Origin: Simplicispira lacusdiani
GTDB lineage: Bacteria > Pseudomonadota > Gammaproteobacteria > Burkholderiales > Burkholderiaceae_C
DNA length: 64,000 nucleotides
Assembly: GCF_003604195.1 (NCBI RefSeq)
Contig: NZ_QXGR01000007.1
Span: 124,001-188,000, forward strand
Direction of reading: 5' to 3'
Shown: in pieces, positions 17,344 to 26,913 of the stretch
How the letters are laid out: each line of letters begins with the position of its first letter
Numbering within the stretch: position 1 is the stretch's first letter
Position numbers and translations under genes: made by a program
The notes under the pieces: generated by a model
What the model was told of the DNA's origin: nothing
The model's database searches: none
The model's input: the letters and a program-made list of their open reading frames with translations, nothing else

Positions 17344-19395
17344 ATGCCGCCGTCTTCCGCCCCGCCATCCCGCCGCATACCCTTCCTGAGCTGGAAGGCC
17401 CTGCCGCTGCTGGCGATCGTGGTGCTGGCGGGCATGTTCTGGAGCGTCCAGAGCATCCACCAGGACCGGGAAAGGCGCTACCGCCACCAGGTCGAGTGGG
17501 AGTTGCAGGCCATCAGCCAGCTGCAGTCCAAGAGCGTGGCCGAGTGGCGCGAACGCCGCCTGTCGGATGCCATGGCGCTGACCGACGACACCCTGTTCGC
17601 GCAATCGGTGGCCCGGTGGCTGCAACAGCCAGTGGAGCCCCAGGCATCGCAGGTGCTCGACCGCCTGCGCACCCTGCAGGAGCGCGCGCGCTACACCGCA
17701 GTGTATTTGGTGGACACCCAGGGCCAGTTGCGGCTCTCACCCGGCGGCAGCGCCCAGGGCCCGTTGCCCGAGCCGGAACAGCAAGCGCTGCGGCGCGCGC
17801 TCGCGCAGGCCCAGGCCATGGTGGTCGAGCCGCGCCGCGACGCCTTTTTCGCCTTCCCCTTCTTCGGCCTGCTGGCCCCGCTCTTCGAGGACATGGTGCC
17901 GGTGGGCGCGGTCTGGCTGGTCAGCGACGTGCGCACCACGCTCTACCCTCTGCTGGAAAACTGGCCCACCCCCAGCACCACCGCTGAATCCGCCCTGGTG
18001 CTGCGCGAGGGGGACGAGGTGGCGTTCCTCAGCCCCTTGCGGCACCACGGCGACCCGCCGCTGTCCCTGCGCCTGCCCATGGGCCAGGGCAGCGACCCCG
18101 CGGTGCTGGCCGCCAACGGGGAGCGCGGCATCCTCTACGGGCGCGACTACCGGGGCGAGGAGGTGCTGGCCATGGTCAGCGCGGTGCCCGATTCGCCGTG
18201 GTACATGGTGACCAAAGTGGACATCGCGGAGGCCTTCAGCGACATCCGCGCCCGGGAATGGCTGGCCCTGAGCCTGCCCATCAGCCTGGTGCTGCTGTTC
18301 GCGGGTTTTCTGGCGGCCCACTGGCAATGGCGCGCCAGACGGCGCGAGCGGGCCCTGAAAACCGAGGTGGAGCGCAACATGCGCTGGCTCCAGAATGCAC
18401 AGAAGGCCGCCTCGCTCGGCTACTTCGCCTACGACGTGGCGCGCGAGGAGTTCTTCATGTCGGACATGGCCAGCCAGATCTACGGCCTGCCGCCCGACGG
18501 GCGCATGCTGCTTTCGCAATGGGTGCGCCTGCTGCACCCCGAGGAACGCACGCAGATCCTCGCCGTGCACGACCAGGCCATGAAGCAGCACACCGCGCTG
18601 CGCACCCAGTACCGCCTCATCCGCCCCAGCGACCAGCAAGTGCGCTGGGTGGAAGTGTGGGGCGAATACGAAGTGGGCCAGGACAAGAACCTGGTCTCGC
18701 GCATGACCGGCACCGTGCAGGACATCACCGAGCGCAAGCAGGCCGAGGAACAGCTCGCCCGCTACCGCGCGGCCCTGGAGGCACAGGTGCGCCTGGACCC
18801 GCTGACGCATGTGGCCAACCGCCTGGCGCTCGACGAAGCCGTGGCCCGCGAATGGAACCGCGCCATGCGCAGTGGCGCCCCCCTGGCGTTGCTGATGATC
18901 GACGTGGACCACTTCAAGGCCTACAACGACCACTACGGCCATGTGGCGGGCGACCAATGCCTGCAGCAGGTGGCGCAGGCGCTGTCGCACGCCGTCGGGC
19001 GCGAAGGCGATCTGGCGGCGCGCTATGGCGGCGAGGAGTTCGCCGTCCTGCTGCCCGACACCGCCGTGCCGCAGGCCATGGCCCTGGCCGAGCGGATCTG
19101 CGGGGCGGTGCGCGCCCTGGGCATCGCGCACCTCGCGGCGCAGGGGCGGGACCATGTCACGGTCAGCATCGGCGTGGCCTGCATCCACCCCGGCGCCCTC
19201 GCCGCGTCCGACAGGCCCGTGGCCACGACACCGCCCACGTCCGGCTTCCCCAGCGCCACCGAAGTGGCCCAGGCCCTGTTCGAGCAGGCGGACACGGCGC
19301 TCTACAACGCCAAGAAGGCCGGCCGCGACCGGGTGATGGCCTGCCCGTCCTCCCCGATGCTGCTGCCCGCCCTCTCCCGCGCGTCTTCGTCCTAG
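17344..19395 (+). CDS. Membrane diguanylate cyclase: sensor-PAS-GGDEF
   Basis: This encodes 683 aa. TM1 (about residues 14-33), a periplasmic sensor of about 240 aa, TM2 (about 286-306), a PAS_3 fold (about 345-460, ending TGTVQDITERKQAEEQL) and a GGDEF domain to the end. The active-site loop is YGGEEF, a functional variant of GGDEF, and a product-inhibition I-site RxxD (REGD) sits 5 residues before it. Substrate residues such as DVDHFKAYNDHYGH are intact. It should therefore make cyclic di-GMP under feedback control. The ATG at 17344 is the first in frame after a TTG at 17266. Confidence 0.93.
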   Translation: MPPSSAPPSRRIPFLSWKALPLLAIVVLAGMFWSVQSIHQDRERRYRHQVEWELQAISQLQSKSVAEWRERRLSDAMALTDDTLFAQSVARWLQQPVEPQASQVLDRLRTLQERARYTAVYLVDTQGQLRLSPGGSAQGPLPEPEQQALRRALAQAQAMVVEPRRDAFFAFPFFGLLAPLFEDMVPVGAVWLVSDVRTTLYPLLENWPTPSTTAESALVLREGDEVAFLSPLRHHGDPPLSLRLPMGQGSDPAVLAANGERGILYGRDYRGEEVLAMVSAVPDSPWYMVTKVDIAEAFSDIRAREWLALSLPISLVLLFAGFLAAHWQWRARRRERALKTEVERNMRWLQNAQKAASLGYFAYDVAREEFFMSDMASQIYGLPPDGRMLLSQWVRLLHPEERTQILAVHDQAMKQHTALRTQYRLIRPSDQQVRWVEVWGEYEVGQDKNLVSRMTGTVQDITERKQAEEQLARYRAALEAQVRLDPLTHVANRLALDEAVAREWNRAMRSGAPLALLMIDVDHFKAYNDHYGHVAGDQCLQQVAQALSHAVGREGDLAARYGGEEFAVLLPDTAVPQAMALAERICGAVRALGIAHLAAQGRDHVTVSIGVACIHPGALAASDRPVATTPPTSGFPSATEVAQALFEQADTALYNAKKAGRDRVMACPSSPMLLPALSRASSS

Positions 19396-19446
19396 CGCCT
19401 GTTCACGATCTTTTCAGGGCGCCCGCAGGGCCACGGAACGCCGCGC

Positions 19447-20538
19447 TCAAGTGCTCTTGCTGATCGAGATGGTGGGGAACTTAGCCGAGAAGTCCTTGGA
19501 CTGGCGGGCGATCTTCGCGGCCACTTCGCGCGCGACCTGCTTGTAGATCCGTGCCACCTCGCCGCCGGGCTCGGCCACCACGGTGGGCTGGCCGCTGTCG
19601 GCCTGCAGGCGGATCTGCATCGACAGCGGCAGGGCGCCGAGGTAGTCCATGCCGTAGTCCTGCGCCATGCGGCGGCCGCCGCCTTCGCCAAAGATGTGCT
19701 CGGCATGGCCGCAGTTCGTGCACACATGCACGGCCATGTTCTCGACGATGCCGAGGATGGGCACGCCCACCTTCTCGAACATCTTGATGCCCTTCTTGGC
19801 GTCGAGCAGCGCGATGTCCTGCGGCGTGGTCACGATCACGGCGCCGGTGATCGGCACGCGCTGGCTCAGCGTGAGCTGGATATCGCCGGTGCCGGGCGGC
19901 ATGTCCACGATGAGGTAGTCCAGATCCTTCCAGTTCGTCTGGCGCAGGAGCTGCTCCAGCGCCTGCGTGGCCATGGGGCCGCGCCAGATCATGGCCTCGT
20001 CCTGGTCCACCAGGAAGCCGATGGACATGACCTGCACGCCATGGTTGACCAGCGGCTCCATGGTTTTGCCGTCCAGGCTCTCGGGCCGGCCGGCGATGCC
20101 CATCATCATGGGCTGGCTGGGGCCGTAGATGTCGGCGTCGAGCAGGCCCACCGTGGCGCCCTCGGCCGCCAGCGCCAGCGCCAGGTTGGCCGCCGTGGTG
20201 CTCTTGCCCACGCCGCCCTTGCCCGAGGCCACGGCCACGATGTTCTTCACGCCCGGCAGCAGCTGCACGCCGCGCTGCACGGCATGGGCCACGACCTTGG
20301 TCACGATGTTCACCTGCACGCGCTCCACGCCCGCCACGGTCCGCGCGGCGGCCTCCAGGCTGGCGCGCAGCGCGCTCTCCTGGCTGCGGGCGGGGTAGCC
20401 CAGCTCCACGTCGAAAGACACGGCGCCGCCGTCGATGCGCAGGTTGCGCAGGGCGCGCGCGCTGACGAAATCCTTGCCCGTGCCGGGGTCCTGCACGGTG
20501 CCGAGGGCCGCCATGAGGCCCTGTTCGTTGATAGCCAT
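19447..20538 (-). CDS. apbC: Mrp/ApbC Fe-S cluster carrier ATPase
   Basis: This encodes 363 aa. An N-terminal MIP18/DUF59 domain (about 1-90) is followed by the P-loop of the deviant Walker A type, VASGKGGVGKSTTAANLALA, then LLDADIYGPSQPMMMG, LIVDMPPGTGDIQLTLSQ and the bridging CxxC motif VCTNCGHAEHIFGEGGG. Mrp/ApbC binds and hands over [4Fe-4S] clusters to apoproteins in the cytoplasm. The start at 20538 has GGAG about 10 nt upstream. It is convergent with the diguanylate cyclase and divergent from the Mrr-like gene. Confidence 0.95.
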   Translation of the reverse strand: MAINEQGLMAALGTVQDPGTGKDFVSARALRNLRIDGGAVSFDVELGYPARSQESALRASLEAAARTVAGVERVQVNIVTKVVAHAVQRGVQLLPGVKNIVAVASGKGGVGKSTTAANLALALAAEGATVGLLDADIYGPSQPMMMGIAGRPESLDGKTMEPLVNHGVQVMSIGFLVDQDEAMIWRGPMATQALEQLLRQTNWKDLDYLIVDMPPGTGDIQLTLSQRVPITGAVIVTTPQDIALLDAKKGIKMFEKVGVPILGIVENMAVHVCTNCGHAEHIFGEGGGRRMAQDYGMDYLGALPLSMQIRLQADSGQPTVVAEPGGEVARIYKQVAREVAAKIARQSKDFSAKFPTISISKST

Positions 20539-20644
20539 TCCGATGTACTCCTGTGGGAGCGGTAGTCTATCGAACCGCACCGACCCCACTGGCTGCAGGA
20601 CAATGCAGGCCCCGCACCGATCCAGCACCCCTCTGAGGACCCCC

Positions 20645-21223
20645 GTGAAATTCAAGATGTCGCCCAACTCGCTGTTCGCCATCCTGCTGCGCTCGCCGTG
20701 GTGGATCAGCTTCGCGCTGGTGGGCCTGTTCTCGCTGGCCGCCGCCGCCCTGCTGCCGCGCGAGTACGTGTACGCCGGCGTGCTGGGCACCTTCCCGTTC
20801 TTCGCCGTGGGCTGCGTGGCCGCCTGGCGCCAGTGGCACGCGCCCAGCGCCGCGCGCGTGGCGGCCATGCACGCGCAGTTGCAGGCCTGGCCCTGGCGCG
20901 ATTTCGCCGATGCGCTGGAAGCCGCCTGGCGCTCCAACGGCCATGGCGTCGAGCGCCTCGCGGGCGGCGGCGCGGCCGACTTCGTGCTGACCCAGGACGG
21001 GCAGGCGCTGCTGGCCAGCGCCCGGCGCTGGAAGGCCGCGACCCACGGCGTGGAGCCGCTGCGCGAACTGCACGCCGCCATGCAGGCACGCGGCGCCCAG
21101 GCGGGCCTGTACCTGTTGGCCCAGGGCAGCCTGAGCGACAACGCCCGTCTGTTCGCGCGCGACCACGGCATCACCGTCGTGCAGGGCGACGCGCTGGCCG
21201 GCCTGCTGCTGGGCACCCGCTGA
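20645..21223 (+). CDS. Membrane-anchored Mrr-like endonuclease fold with degenerate active site
   Basis: This encodes 192 aa from a GTG with GAGGA 5 nt upstream. Two helices (about residues 15-35 and 42-60) precede a cytoplasmic domain resembling Mrr_cat/DUF2034: WPWRDFADALEAAWRSNGHG, then ADFVLTQDG, LLASARRWK and VEPLRELHAAMQARGAQAGL. In active members the second strand reads LVQCKRW; here Q-x-K is replaced by S-x-R. The Asp is kept. Catalysis is thus doubtful. Such proteins are often annotated as restriction endonucleases without proof. Confidence 0.75.
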   Translation: MKFKMSPNSLFAILLRSPWWISFALVGLFSLAAAALLPREYVYAGVLGTFPFFAVGCVAAWRQWHAPSAARVAAMHAQLQAWPWRDFADALEAAWRSNGHGVERLAGGGAADFVLTQDGQALLASARRWKAATHGVEPLRELHAAMQARGAQAGLYLLAQGSLSDNARLFARDHGITVVQGDALAGLLLGTR

Positions 21224-21340
21224 TCTGCGGCGCCCGCGCAACGGCCATGGGGTTTCCCCAAGGCCGGCAGGGAGCACCCGCGCGCACACTCGGGGCAGGC
21301 ACGGCCCCCTGCTCCGTGCAACCATGACCGCTCCGCCACC

Positions 21341-22585
21341 ATGCCCACGCCCGCGCCCGCACCCTCCACCCCGCGCACCGGGCTGCTGCTGACCGGCGGC
21401 GGCGCGCGCGCCGCCTACCAGGTGGGCGTGCTCGAAGCCATCGCCGACCTGCGCCTGGCCTGCGGGGCGGGCAAGGAGCCCAACCCCTTCCCCATCGTCA
21501 CCGGCACCTCGGCCGGCGCCATCAACGCCGCCGCTCTGGCCTGCGGCGCCGACCAGTTCGACCGCGCGGTGCGCCGCATCGTGCGCGTGTGGAGCAACTT
21601 CCACGCGCACCATGTCTACCGCGCCGACTCCCTCAGCGTGATGCGCAGCGGCGCGCGCTGGCTCACGCTGCTGTCGCTGGGCTGGGCGCTGGCGCGCTGG
21701 CGCCGCATGCGCCCGCGCTCGCTGCTGGACAACGCGCCGCTGGCGCAGCTGCTGGTGAAGATGGTGCCGCTGATGCGCCTGCCGCGCCTGATCCGCCAGG
21801 GCCATCTGCAGGCGCTGGCGGTCACGGCGTCAAGCTACAGCTCGGGCGAGCACGTGACCTTCTTCGAGGCGGGCGAGCGCCAGGACCCGTGGGTGCGCTC
21901 GCAGCGCCGCTCGGTGCGCGACCGCATCACGCACGAACACCTGCTGGCCTCGGCCGCCATCCCCTTCGTGTTCCCGGCCACGGCGATCGACGTCGAGGGG
22001 CACATCGAATATTTCGGCGATGGCTCCATGCGCCAGTCGGCCCCCATCGCGCCAGCCATCCACCTGGGCGCCGAACGCGTGCTGGTGGTCGGCGCGGGCC
22101 GCATGCACGAACCCAAGGGCGACGTGACGGCGGCGCTCTCCACCGGCTACCCCTCGCTGGCGCAGATCGCCGGCCACGCGCTGTCGAACATCTTCCTGGA
22201 CGCGCTCTGGGTGGACGTGGAGCGCATGCAGCGCATCAACCAGACGATCTCGCTGATCCCGCCCGAGGCGCGCGCGCGCAGTGCGCTGCGCCCCATCGAG
22301 CTGCTGGTGATCGCGCCCTCGGAGCGCCTCGACGCCGTGGCCGCGCGCCATGTGGCCGACCTGCCCGCGCCCGTGCGCACCATGCTCGGCGCGCTGGGCG
22401 TCTCGTCCAAGAGCCAGGACGTGCGCAGCGCGGCGCTGGCCAGCTACCTGCTGTTCGAGCAGAACTACACGCGCGATCTCATGGCCCTGGGCCGCGCCGA
22501 CACGCTGGCGCAGCGCGCGGCGGTGTGCCGGTTCTTCGGCTGGAACGACACCGGCGCCGAACTGCCTCGGAAGCCCAAGGCCTGA
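21341..22585 (+). CDS. Patatin-like phospholipase
   Basis: This encodes 414 aa. The patatin fold is clear: the oxyanion loop TGGGARAAYQVGVL (about residues 18-31), the nucleophile motif GTSAGAIN with GxSxG (about 54-61) and the DGS acid-residue motif in EYFGDGSMRQSAP (about 225). The Ser-Asp dyad is complete, so lipid acyl hydrolase activity is expected. No signal peptide or helix is evident, so it is probably cytoplasmic or peripheral. The C-terminal 100 residues are not part of the core fold. Confidence 0.93.
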   Translation: MPTPAPAPSTPRTGLLLTGGGARAAYQVGVLEAIADLRLACGAGKEPNPFPIVTGTSAGAINAAALACGADQFDRAVRRIVRVWSNFHAHHVYRADSLSVMRSGARWLTLLSLGWALARWRRMRPRSLLDNAPLAQLLVKMVPLMRLPRLIRQGHLQALAVTASSYSSGEHVTFFEAGERQDPWVRSQRRSVRDRITHEHLLASAAIPFVFPATAIDVEGHIEYFGDGSMRQSAPIAPAIHLGAERVLVVGAGRMHEPKGDVTAALSTGYPSLAQIAGHALSNIFLDALWVDVERMQRINQTISLIPPEARARSALRPIELLVIAPSERLDAVAARHVADLPAPVRTMLGALGVSSKSQDVRSAALASYLLFEQNYTRDLMALGRADTLAQRAAVCRFFGWNDTGAELPRKPKA

Positions 22586-22771
22586 CGCTACCCCACGCTC
22601 AACGGCACACTCTTGCTGGCGCTCACGGAGTCGTACGCCCTCGCGGCGCTACCAGCGAGGGCCAGGGCACCCGTGGAGCGGGCTTTGCCCGGCCACCGGG
22701 TGCGTCCCCCTGCCCGCAGTGCACAGCACTGCGAGAGCGGGGGGAAGGCCCACAGGGCCTCAGGGGGGTGC
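22586..22771 (-). repeat. GC-rich dispersed repeat R1, copy 2
   Basis: Read on the minus strand it starts CACCCCCCTGAGGCCCTGTG, then a CCTTCCCCCC block and GGGGGACGC, as in copies at 8396 and 40463, then diverges. It fills the gap between the convergent patatin and SMP-30-like genes. It contains several internal palindromic stretches and no convincing gene. Confidence 0.65.
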
Positions 22772-23875
22772 TCACTTCCCCAACCAGCCTAGGCCCTTGG
22801 CGTGCAGGCTCTGCACGTACAGGCGCTCGGGCGTCTCGGTGATGGCGGTGGTCTCGGGGTAGGCGCCCGAGGGGTCTTGCAGGTCGGCCACCACCTTGCC
22901 GTCCTCGGTGAAGGCGATCACATGGCCGTAGGCCTTGGGGATGGGCCAGAGTGCGCGCGGCAGGCGCAGCGTCAGCGCGCGCAGCCAGGGCTTGCCGGCC
23001 ATGCCGTCGATGGTGGGGTTGCGCGGCTTGGCGAAGCCTAGCCAGATCTTTCCGTCCAGCCCGCGCATGAGGTTGTCGGGGTAGCCCGGCAGGTTGTCCA
23101 GCAGCACGCGGGCCTGGTCGCCTGCGCCCTGGGCGATGTCGAGGTCCTGCGCGTCCACGGCGATCTTCCAGACGCGGTACTTGCCGGTTTCGTTGACGAA
23201 CAGGTGCTGCTCGTCGCTGCTCAGCGCCACGCCGTTGGCGAAGCTCAGGCCCTTGGCCACCACGCGCACCGCGCGGCTGGCCGGATCGTATTCGAGCACC
23301 CGGCCGGTGGCCGCCTGCTCCAGGATGTCGAGCACGCTGGCCTCGAAGGTGCCGCCCCAGTCCTTGGGGGCGAAGCGGGTGGAGGCGTCGCTGAGGTAGA
23401 TCTTGCCGTTCTTGGCCACCACCACGCCGTCGGCGTAGCGGATCGGGTCGTCGCCCACGCGGTCGGCCAGCAGCTGCACCCGGCCTGCGGGCGACACCGA
23501 CAGCAGGCCCTTGACGGCGTCGGCCGCGATGAGGTTGCCCGCCGCGTCGAAATCAAAGCCCAGCACCCGACCGCCGGTGTTGATGAACACCTCGCTGTCG
23601 GAACCATCGGCGTTCATGCGCAGGATATTGCCGCTGAGCACCGTGGTGTAGAGCTTGCCGTCCTTGCCGATGGCGATGTGCTCGGGGCCGACCTCGCCGC
23701 GCAGGTCGATCATCCGCAGGTTCGCCAGGCGCTGGTTGGGCGCGTGCGCGCCCTGGTAGCCGGGCGCCGCCGGCGCCTGCCAGGCCACGGGGGCGATGGG
23801 CACGGGCCAGGCCAGCAGGTAGGCCAGGCCGGCCAGCGCCACGGCGCCCACGGTGATGAGCAGTTTCTTGATCAT
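22772..23875 (-). CDS. SMP-30/strictosidine-synthase-like beta-propeller protein
   Basis: This encodes 367 aa. One N-terminal helix (about residues 4-22) anchors or exports it. The rest is a six-bladed propeller of the SMP-30/gluconolactonase/strictosidine synthase-like type: GPEHIAIGKDGKLYTTVLSG, DFDAAGNLIAADAVKGLL, DPIRYADGVVVAKNGKIYLS, GLSFANGVALSSDEQHLFV and PGYPDNLMRGLDGKIWLGF. Members hydrolyse lactones or esters, but the substrate is not predictable. The start has GGAGA about 5 nt upstream. It is divergent from metG. Confidence 0.88.
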   Translation of the reverse strand: MIKKLLITVGAVALAGLAYLLAWPVPIAPVAWQAPAAPGYQGAHAPNQRLANLRMIDLRGEVGPEHIAIGKDGKLYTTVLSGNILRMNADGSDSEVFINTGGRVLGFDFDAAGNLIAADAVKGLLSVSPAGRVQLLADRVGDDPIRYADGVVVAKNGKIYLSDASTRFAPKDWGGTFEASVLDILEQAATGRVLEYDPASRAVRVVAKGLSFANGVALSSDEQHLFVNETGKYRVWKIAVDAQDLDIAQGAGDQARVLLDNLPGYPDNLMRGLDGKIWLGFAKPRNPTIDGMAGKPWLRALTLRLPRALWPIPKAYGHVIAFTEDGKVVADLQDPSGAYPETTAITETPERLYVQSLHAKGLGWLGK

Positions 23876-24019
23876 GGTTGTCTCCTCGGTGGTCTTGTTG
23901 TGGCGCGGATTGTGCCCAGGGCGCCCGGCCCTTGCCCAGGCCCGGCTGACGCCTGGGCGACGCGCCCGTAAAATCAAGGGTTCCGCCAAAAAGGCGAATC
24001 CGCTTCGAGAGCCGCTCCC

Positions 24020-26101
24020 ATGCCCGCACGCAAACTCTTCGTCACCACCGCTCTGCCCTACGCCAACGGCAACTTCCACATCGGCCACATCATGGAGTAC
24101 ATCCAGGCCGACATCTGGGTGCGCACGCAGCGGCTGCTGGGGAACGAGGTGAACTTCGTCGGCGCCGACGACACGCACGGCGCGCCGATCATGATCGCCG
24201 CCGAGAAGGCCGGCAAGACGCCGCAGCAGTTCGTGGCCGACATCGCCGCCGGGCGCCAGCAGTACCTCGACGGCTTCCACATCCAGTTCGACAACTGGCA
24301 CAGCACCGACGCGCCCGAGAACCACCAGCTCGCGCAGGACATCTACCGCGACCTCAAGGCCAACGGCCTGATCGAGACGCGCACCATCGAGCAGTTCTTC
24401 GACCCCGAGAAGAACATGTTCCTGCCCGACCGCTTCATCAAGGGCGAATGCCCCAAGTGCCACGCCAAGGACCAGTACGGCGACAACTGCGAGGTCTGCG
24501 GCGCCGTGTACGCGCCCACCGACCTCATCAACCCCTACTCGGCCCTCTCGGGTGCCAAGCCGGTGCTCAAGCACTCGGAGCACTTCTTCTTCAAGCTGTC
24601 GGACCCGCGCTGCGTCGCCTTCCTGGAAGACTGGACGCAGGACGGCCGCCTGCAGACCGAGGTGGCCAACAAGGTGCGCGAGTGGTTCACCGTGCGCACC
24701 AACCCCGACGGCACGCAGAGCGAGGGCCTGGGCGACTGGGACATCTCGCGCGACGCGCCCTACTTCGGCATCGAGATCCCCGACGCGCCGGGCAAGTACT
24801 TCTATGTGTGGCTCGACGCGCCCATCGGCTACCTGGCCTCGCTGAAGAACCTGCTCGAAAAACGTGGTGAGGATTACGACGCCTACATGGCCGACCCGGC
24901 GCTGGAGCAGTACCACTTCATCGGCAAGGACATCGTCACCTTCCACACCCTGTTCTGGCCCGCCACGCTGAAGTTCAGCGGCCGCAAGGTGCCCGATTCG
25001 GTGTTCGTGCACGGCTTCCTCACGGTGAACAACGGCGAGAAGATGAGCAAAAGCCGCGGCACGGGCCTGGACCCGCTCAAGTACCTGGGCCTGGGCATGA
25101 ACGCCGAATGGCTGCGCTACTACCTGGCCACCAAGCTCAGCAGCCGCAACGAGGACATCGACTTCAACGCCGAAGACTTCATGCTGCGCGTCAACAGCGA
25201 CCTGGTCGGCAAGTACATCAACATCGCCAGCCGCGCGGCCGGCTTCATCAGCAAGCGCTTCGGCGGCCAGCTCGGCGAGGTGTCGGCCGACGGCGACGCG
25301 CTGCTGGACCACCTGCGCACCGTGGCGCCCTCCATCATCGAGCTGCTGGCCGAACGCGAATACGGCAAGGCCCTGCGCGAGACCATGCTGCTGACCGACC
25401 GCGTGAACGCCTACGTGGACCAGAACAAACCCTGGGAGCTGGCCAAGCAGGAAGGCATGGAAGGCCGCCTGCAGGACGTGTGCACCACCTGCATCGAAGC
25501 CTTCCGCCTGCTCACCATCCTGCTCAAGCCCGTGCTGCCGGCCCTGGCCGCGCAGGTCGAGGCCTTCCTGAAGGTCGAGCCTTTCACCTTCGCCAGCGCC
25601 CAGGCCATGCTCGGCAAGGGCCATGTGATCGGCGAGTACAAGCACCTGATGCAGCGCGTGGACGTGAAGCAGCTTGATGCCTTGTTCGAGCCTCCAGCCC
25701 AGGCTCAGCAAGCGCCAGAAGCTCCTGAAACCGTAGCACCCGGCGGCGAGGAACTGGCCCCCACGATCACCATCGACGACTTCGCCAAGATCGACCTGCG
25801 CATCGCCCAGATCGTGAACTGCGAGGCCGTGGAAGGCTCGACCAAGCTGCTGCGCCTCACGCTCGACGTGGGCGAGGGCCGCACGCGCAACGTGTTCTCC
25901 GGCATCGCCAGCAGCTATCAACCCGCCGACCTGGTGGGCAAGCTGACCGTGGTGGTGGCCAACCTGGCGCCGCGCAAGATGAAGTTCGGCGTGTCCGAGG
26001 GTATGGTGCTGGCGGGCAGCCATGCGGACGAGAAGACGAACCCGGGGATCTACGTGCTGAACCCGTGGCCTGGGGCGACGCCAGGGATGCGGGTTCGTTG
26101 A
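24020..26101 (+). CDS. metG: Methionyl-tRNA synthetase
   Basis: This encodes 693 aa, the long bacterial form. Class I signatures are present: [20 protein letters not shown] (HIGH motif), a zinc knuckle with [42 protein letters not shown] (KMSKS) and the anticodon-binding helices ([17 protein letters not shown]). A C-terminal EMAP/Trbp111-like tRNA-binding domain (about 590-693: [20 protein letters not shown], then [10 protein letters not shown]) promotes dimerisation. A short repeat starts directly after the stop codon. Confidence 0.98.
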   Translation: MPARKLFVTTALPYANGNFHIGHIMEYIQADIWVRTQRLLGNEVNFVGADDTHGAPIMIAAEKAGKTPQQFVADIAAGRQQYLDGFHIQFDNWHSTDAPENHQLAQDIYRDLKANGLIETRTIEQFFDPEKNMFLPDRFIKGECPKCHAKDQYGDNCEVCGAVYAPTDLINPYSALSGAKPVLKHSEHFFFKLSDPRCVAFLEDWTQDGRLQTEVANKVREWFTVRTNPDGTQSEGLGDWDISRDAPYFGIEIPDAPGKYFYVWLDAPIGYLASLKNLLEKRGEDYDAYMADPALEQYHFIGKDIVTFHTLFWPATLKFSGRKVPDSVFVHGFLTVNNGEKMSKSRGTGLDPLKYLGLGMNAEWLRYYLATKLSSRNEDIDFNAEDFMLRVNSDLVGKYINIASRAAGFISKRFGGQLGEVSADGDALLDHLRTVAPSIIELLAEREYGKALRETMLLTDRVNAYVDQNKPWELAKQEGMEGRLQDVCTTCIEAFRLLTILLKPVLPALAAQVEAFLKVEPFTFASAQAMLGKGHVIGEYKHLMQRVDVKQLDALFEPPAQAQQAPEAPETVAPGGEELAPTITIDDFAKIDLRIAQIVNCEAVEGSTKLLRLTLDVGEGRTRNVFSGIASSYQPADLVGKLTVVVANLAPRKMKFGVSEGMVLAGSHADEKTNPGIYVLNPWPGATPGMRVR

Positions 26102-26159
26102 TTTTTTGGCCTCTAGCGCTTTCTAGTATTGCGCTGGCAGCTATCTTTTTGATAGTTTT
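26102..26159 (+). repeat. Short CAGCTAT repeat, copy d
   Basis: It begins TTTTTTGGCCTCTAGCGCTT and includes TATTGCGCTGGCAGCTATCT and GATAG. It starts at the base after the metG stop codon. The first half matches copies at 40982, 45261 and 51444; the second half matches 37515 and 62792. Confidence 0.78.
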
Positions 26160-26171
26160 CGGCGTGCCTGG

Positions 26172-26840
26172 ATTGAGGGCGGAGGCCGGGTCTCGCCCCG
26201 GCGGGCGAGGTACTTGTTCTTTGCTTCGCCAAAGAAAAGTACCCAAAAGAAAGGCGACCCTCAGTCTGCGACCCCTTCGCGTTGCGAAGGGGCAAACCTG
26301 CGCCGGTGCGCTTGCGGGGTGCGCCGTGGAACTCGCTACGCGCTGGCGCGCTGCGCTCGAACAACCACGGCGAGTCAGTTGACGAAGCATGCGCGCTCCG
26401 ACGCGCATGCCACCCCACAACCACCCCGCCGCAGGCGCAGCCACAAGGGGTTGAAAACCACACGGGCCATCGCTGCGCTCGGCCTGGCGCTCGCGGCGCA
26501 AAGCGCCAGCGCCTCTCGGGGCCGAGCGCAGCGATGGCCCGTGTGGCTGTTCGATGGGTTCCCTTCTGGCCGTGCCGAGAAGCGCAGCGCAGGGGGTGGG
26601 CATGCGTGCCGAAGGACACGCATGCTTCGTGCTCTGGCTTGCCGTGGTTGTCCGAACGGAGCGCGCCAGCGCGCAGTGAGTTCCACGGCGCACCCCCTGC
26701 GCGAGCATCGCAGGTTGCCCCGGAGCGAAGCGCAGGGGTCACGGACAGTAGGGTCGCCTTTCTTTTGCTTACTTTTCTTTGGCGAAGCAAAGAAAAGTGA
26801 GTCGCCCGCCGGGGCGACATCCCGGCCTCCGCCCTCAACC
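26172..26840. repeat. Approx. 670-bp imperfect palindrome after metG
   Basis: Two arms of about 310-320 bp are inverted copies of each other (about 26172-26484 and 26520-26840), separated by a short centre that itself forms a hairpin. Outer ends carry ATTGAGGGCGGAGGCCGGG on one side and its complement on the other; the sequence TTTGCTTCGCCAAAGAAAAG occurs once in each orientation. Open frames of 170-245 codons cross it on both strands, but their translations simply mirror each other and show no protein features. The 812-bp gap 26102-26913 therefore holds repeats only, no gene I can support. Confidence 0.85.
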
Positions 26841-26841
26841 A

Positions 26842-26879
26842 AGCAACAGCCACTAGCTACGAAAACAATAGCTAGCACC
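26842..26879 (+). repeat. Short CAGCTAT repeat, copy e
   Basis: ACTAGCTACGAAAACAATAG, flanked by GC-rich sequence, is a partial copy of the short repeat. It lies just outside the right end of the large palindrome; copy d lies just outside the left end, so the palindrome appears bracketed by short repeats. Confidence 0.6.
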
Positions 26880-26913
26880 GCATGCCCATCCAGCCCCAAA
26901 CGCCAAAAAAGCC

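Noticed and set aside
20645..22585. A phage-defence island made of the Mrr-like and patatin genes.
   Set aside because: The Mrr motif is degenerate, the patatin is a generic lipase, and neither cyclase, methylase nor mobile-element genes accompany them.
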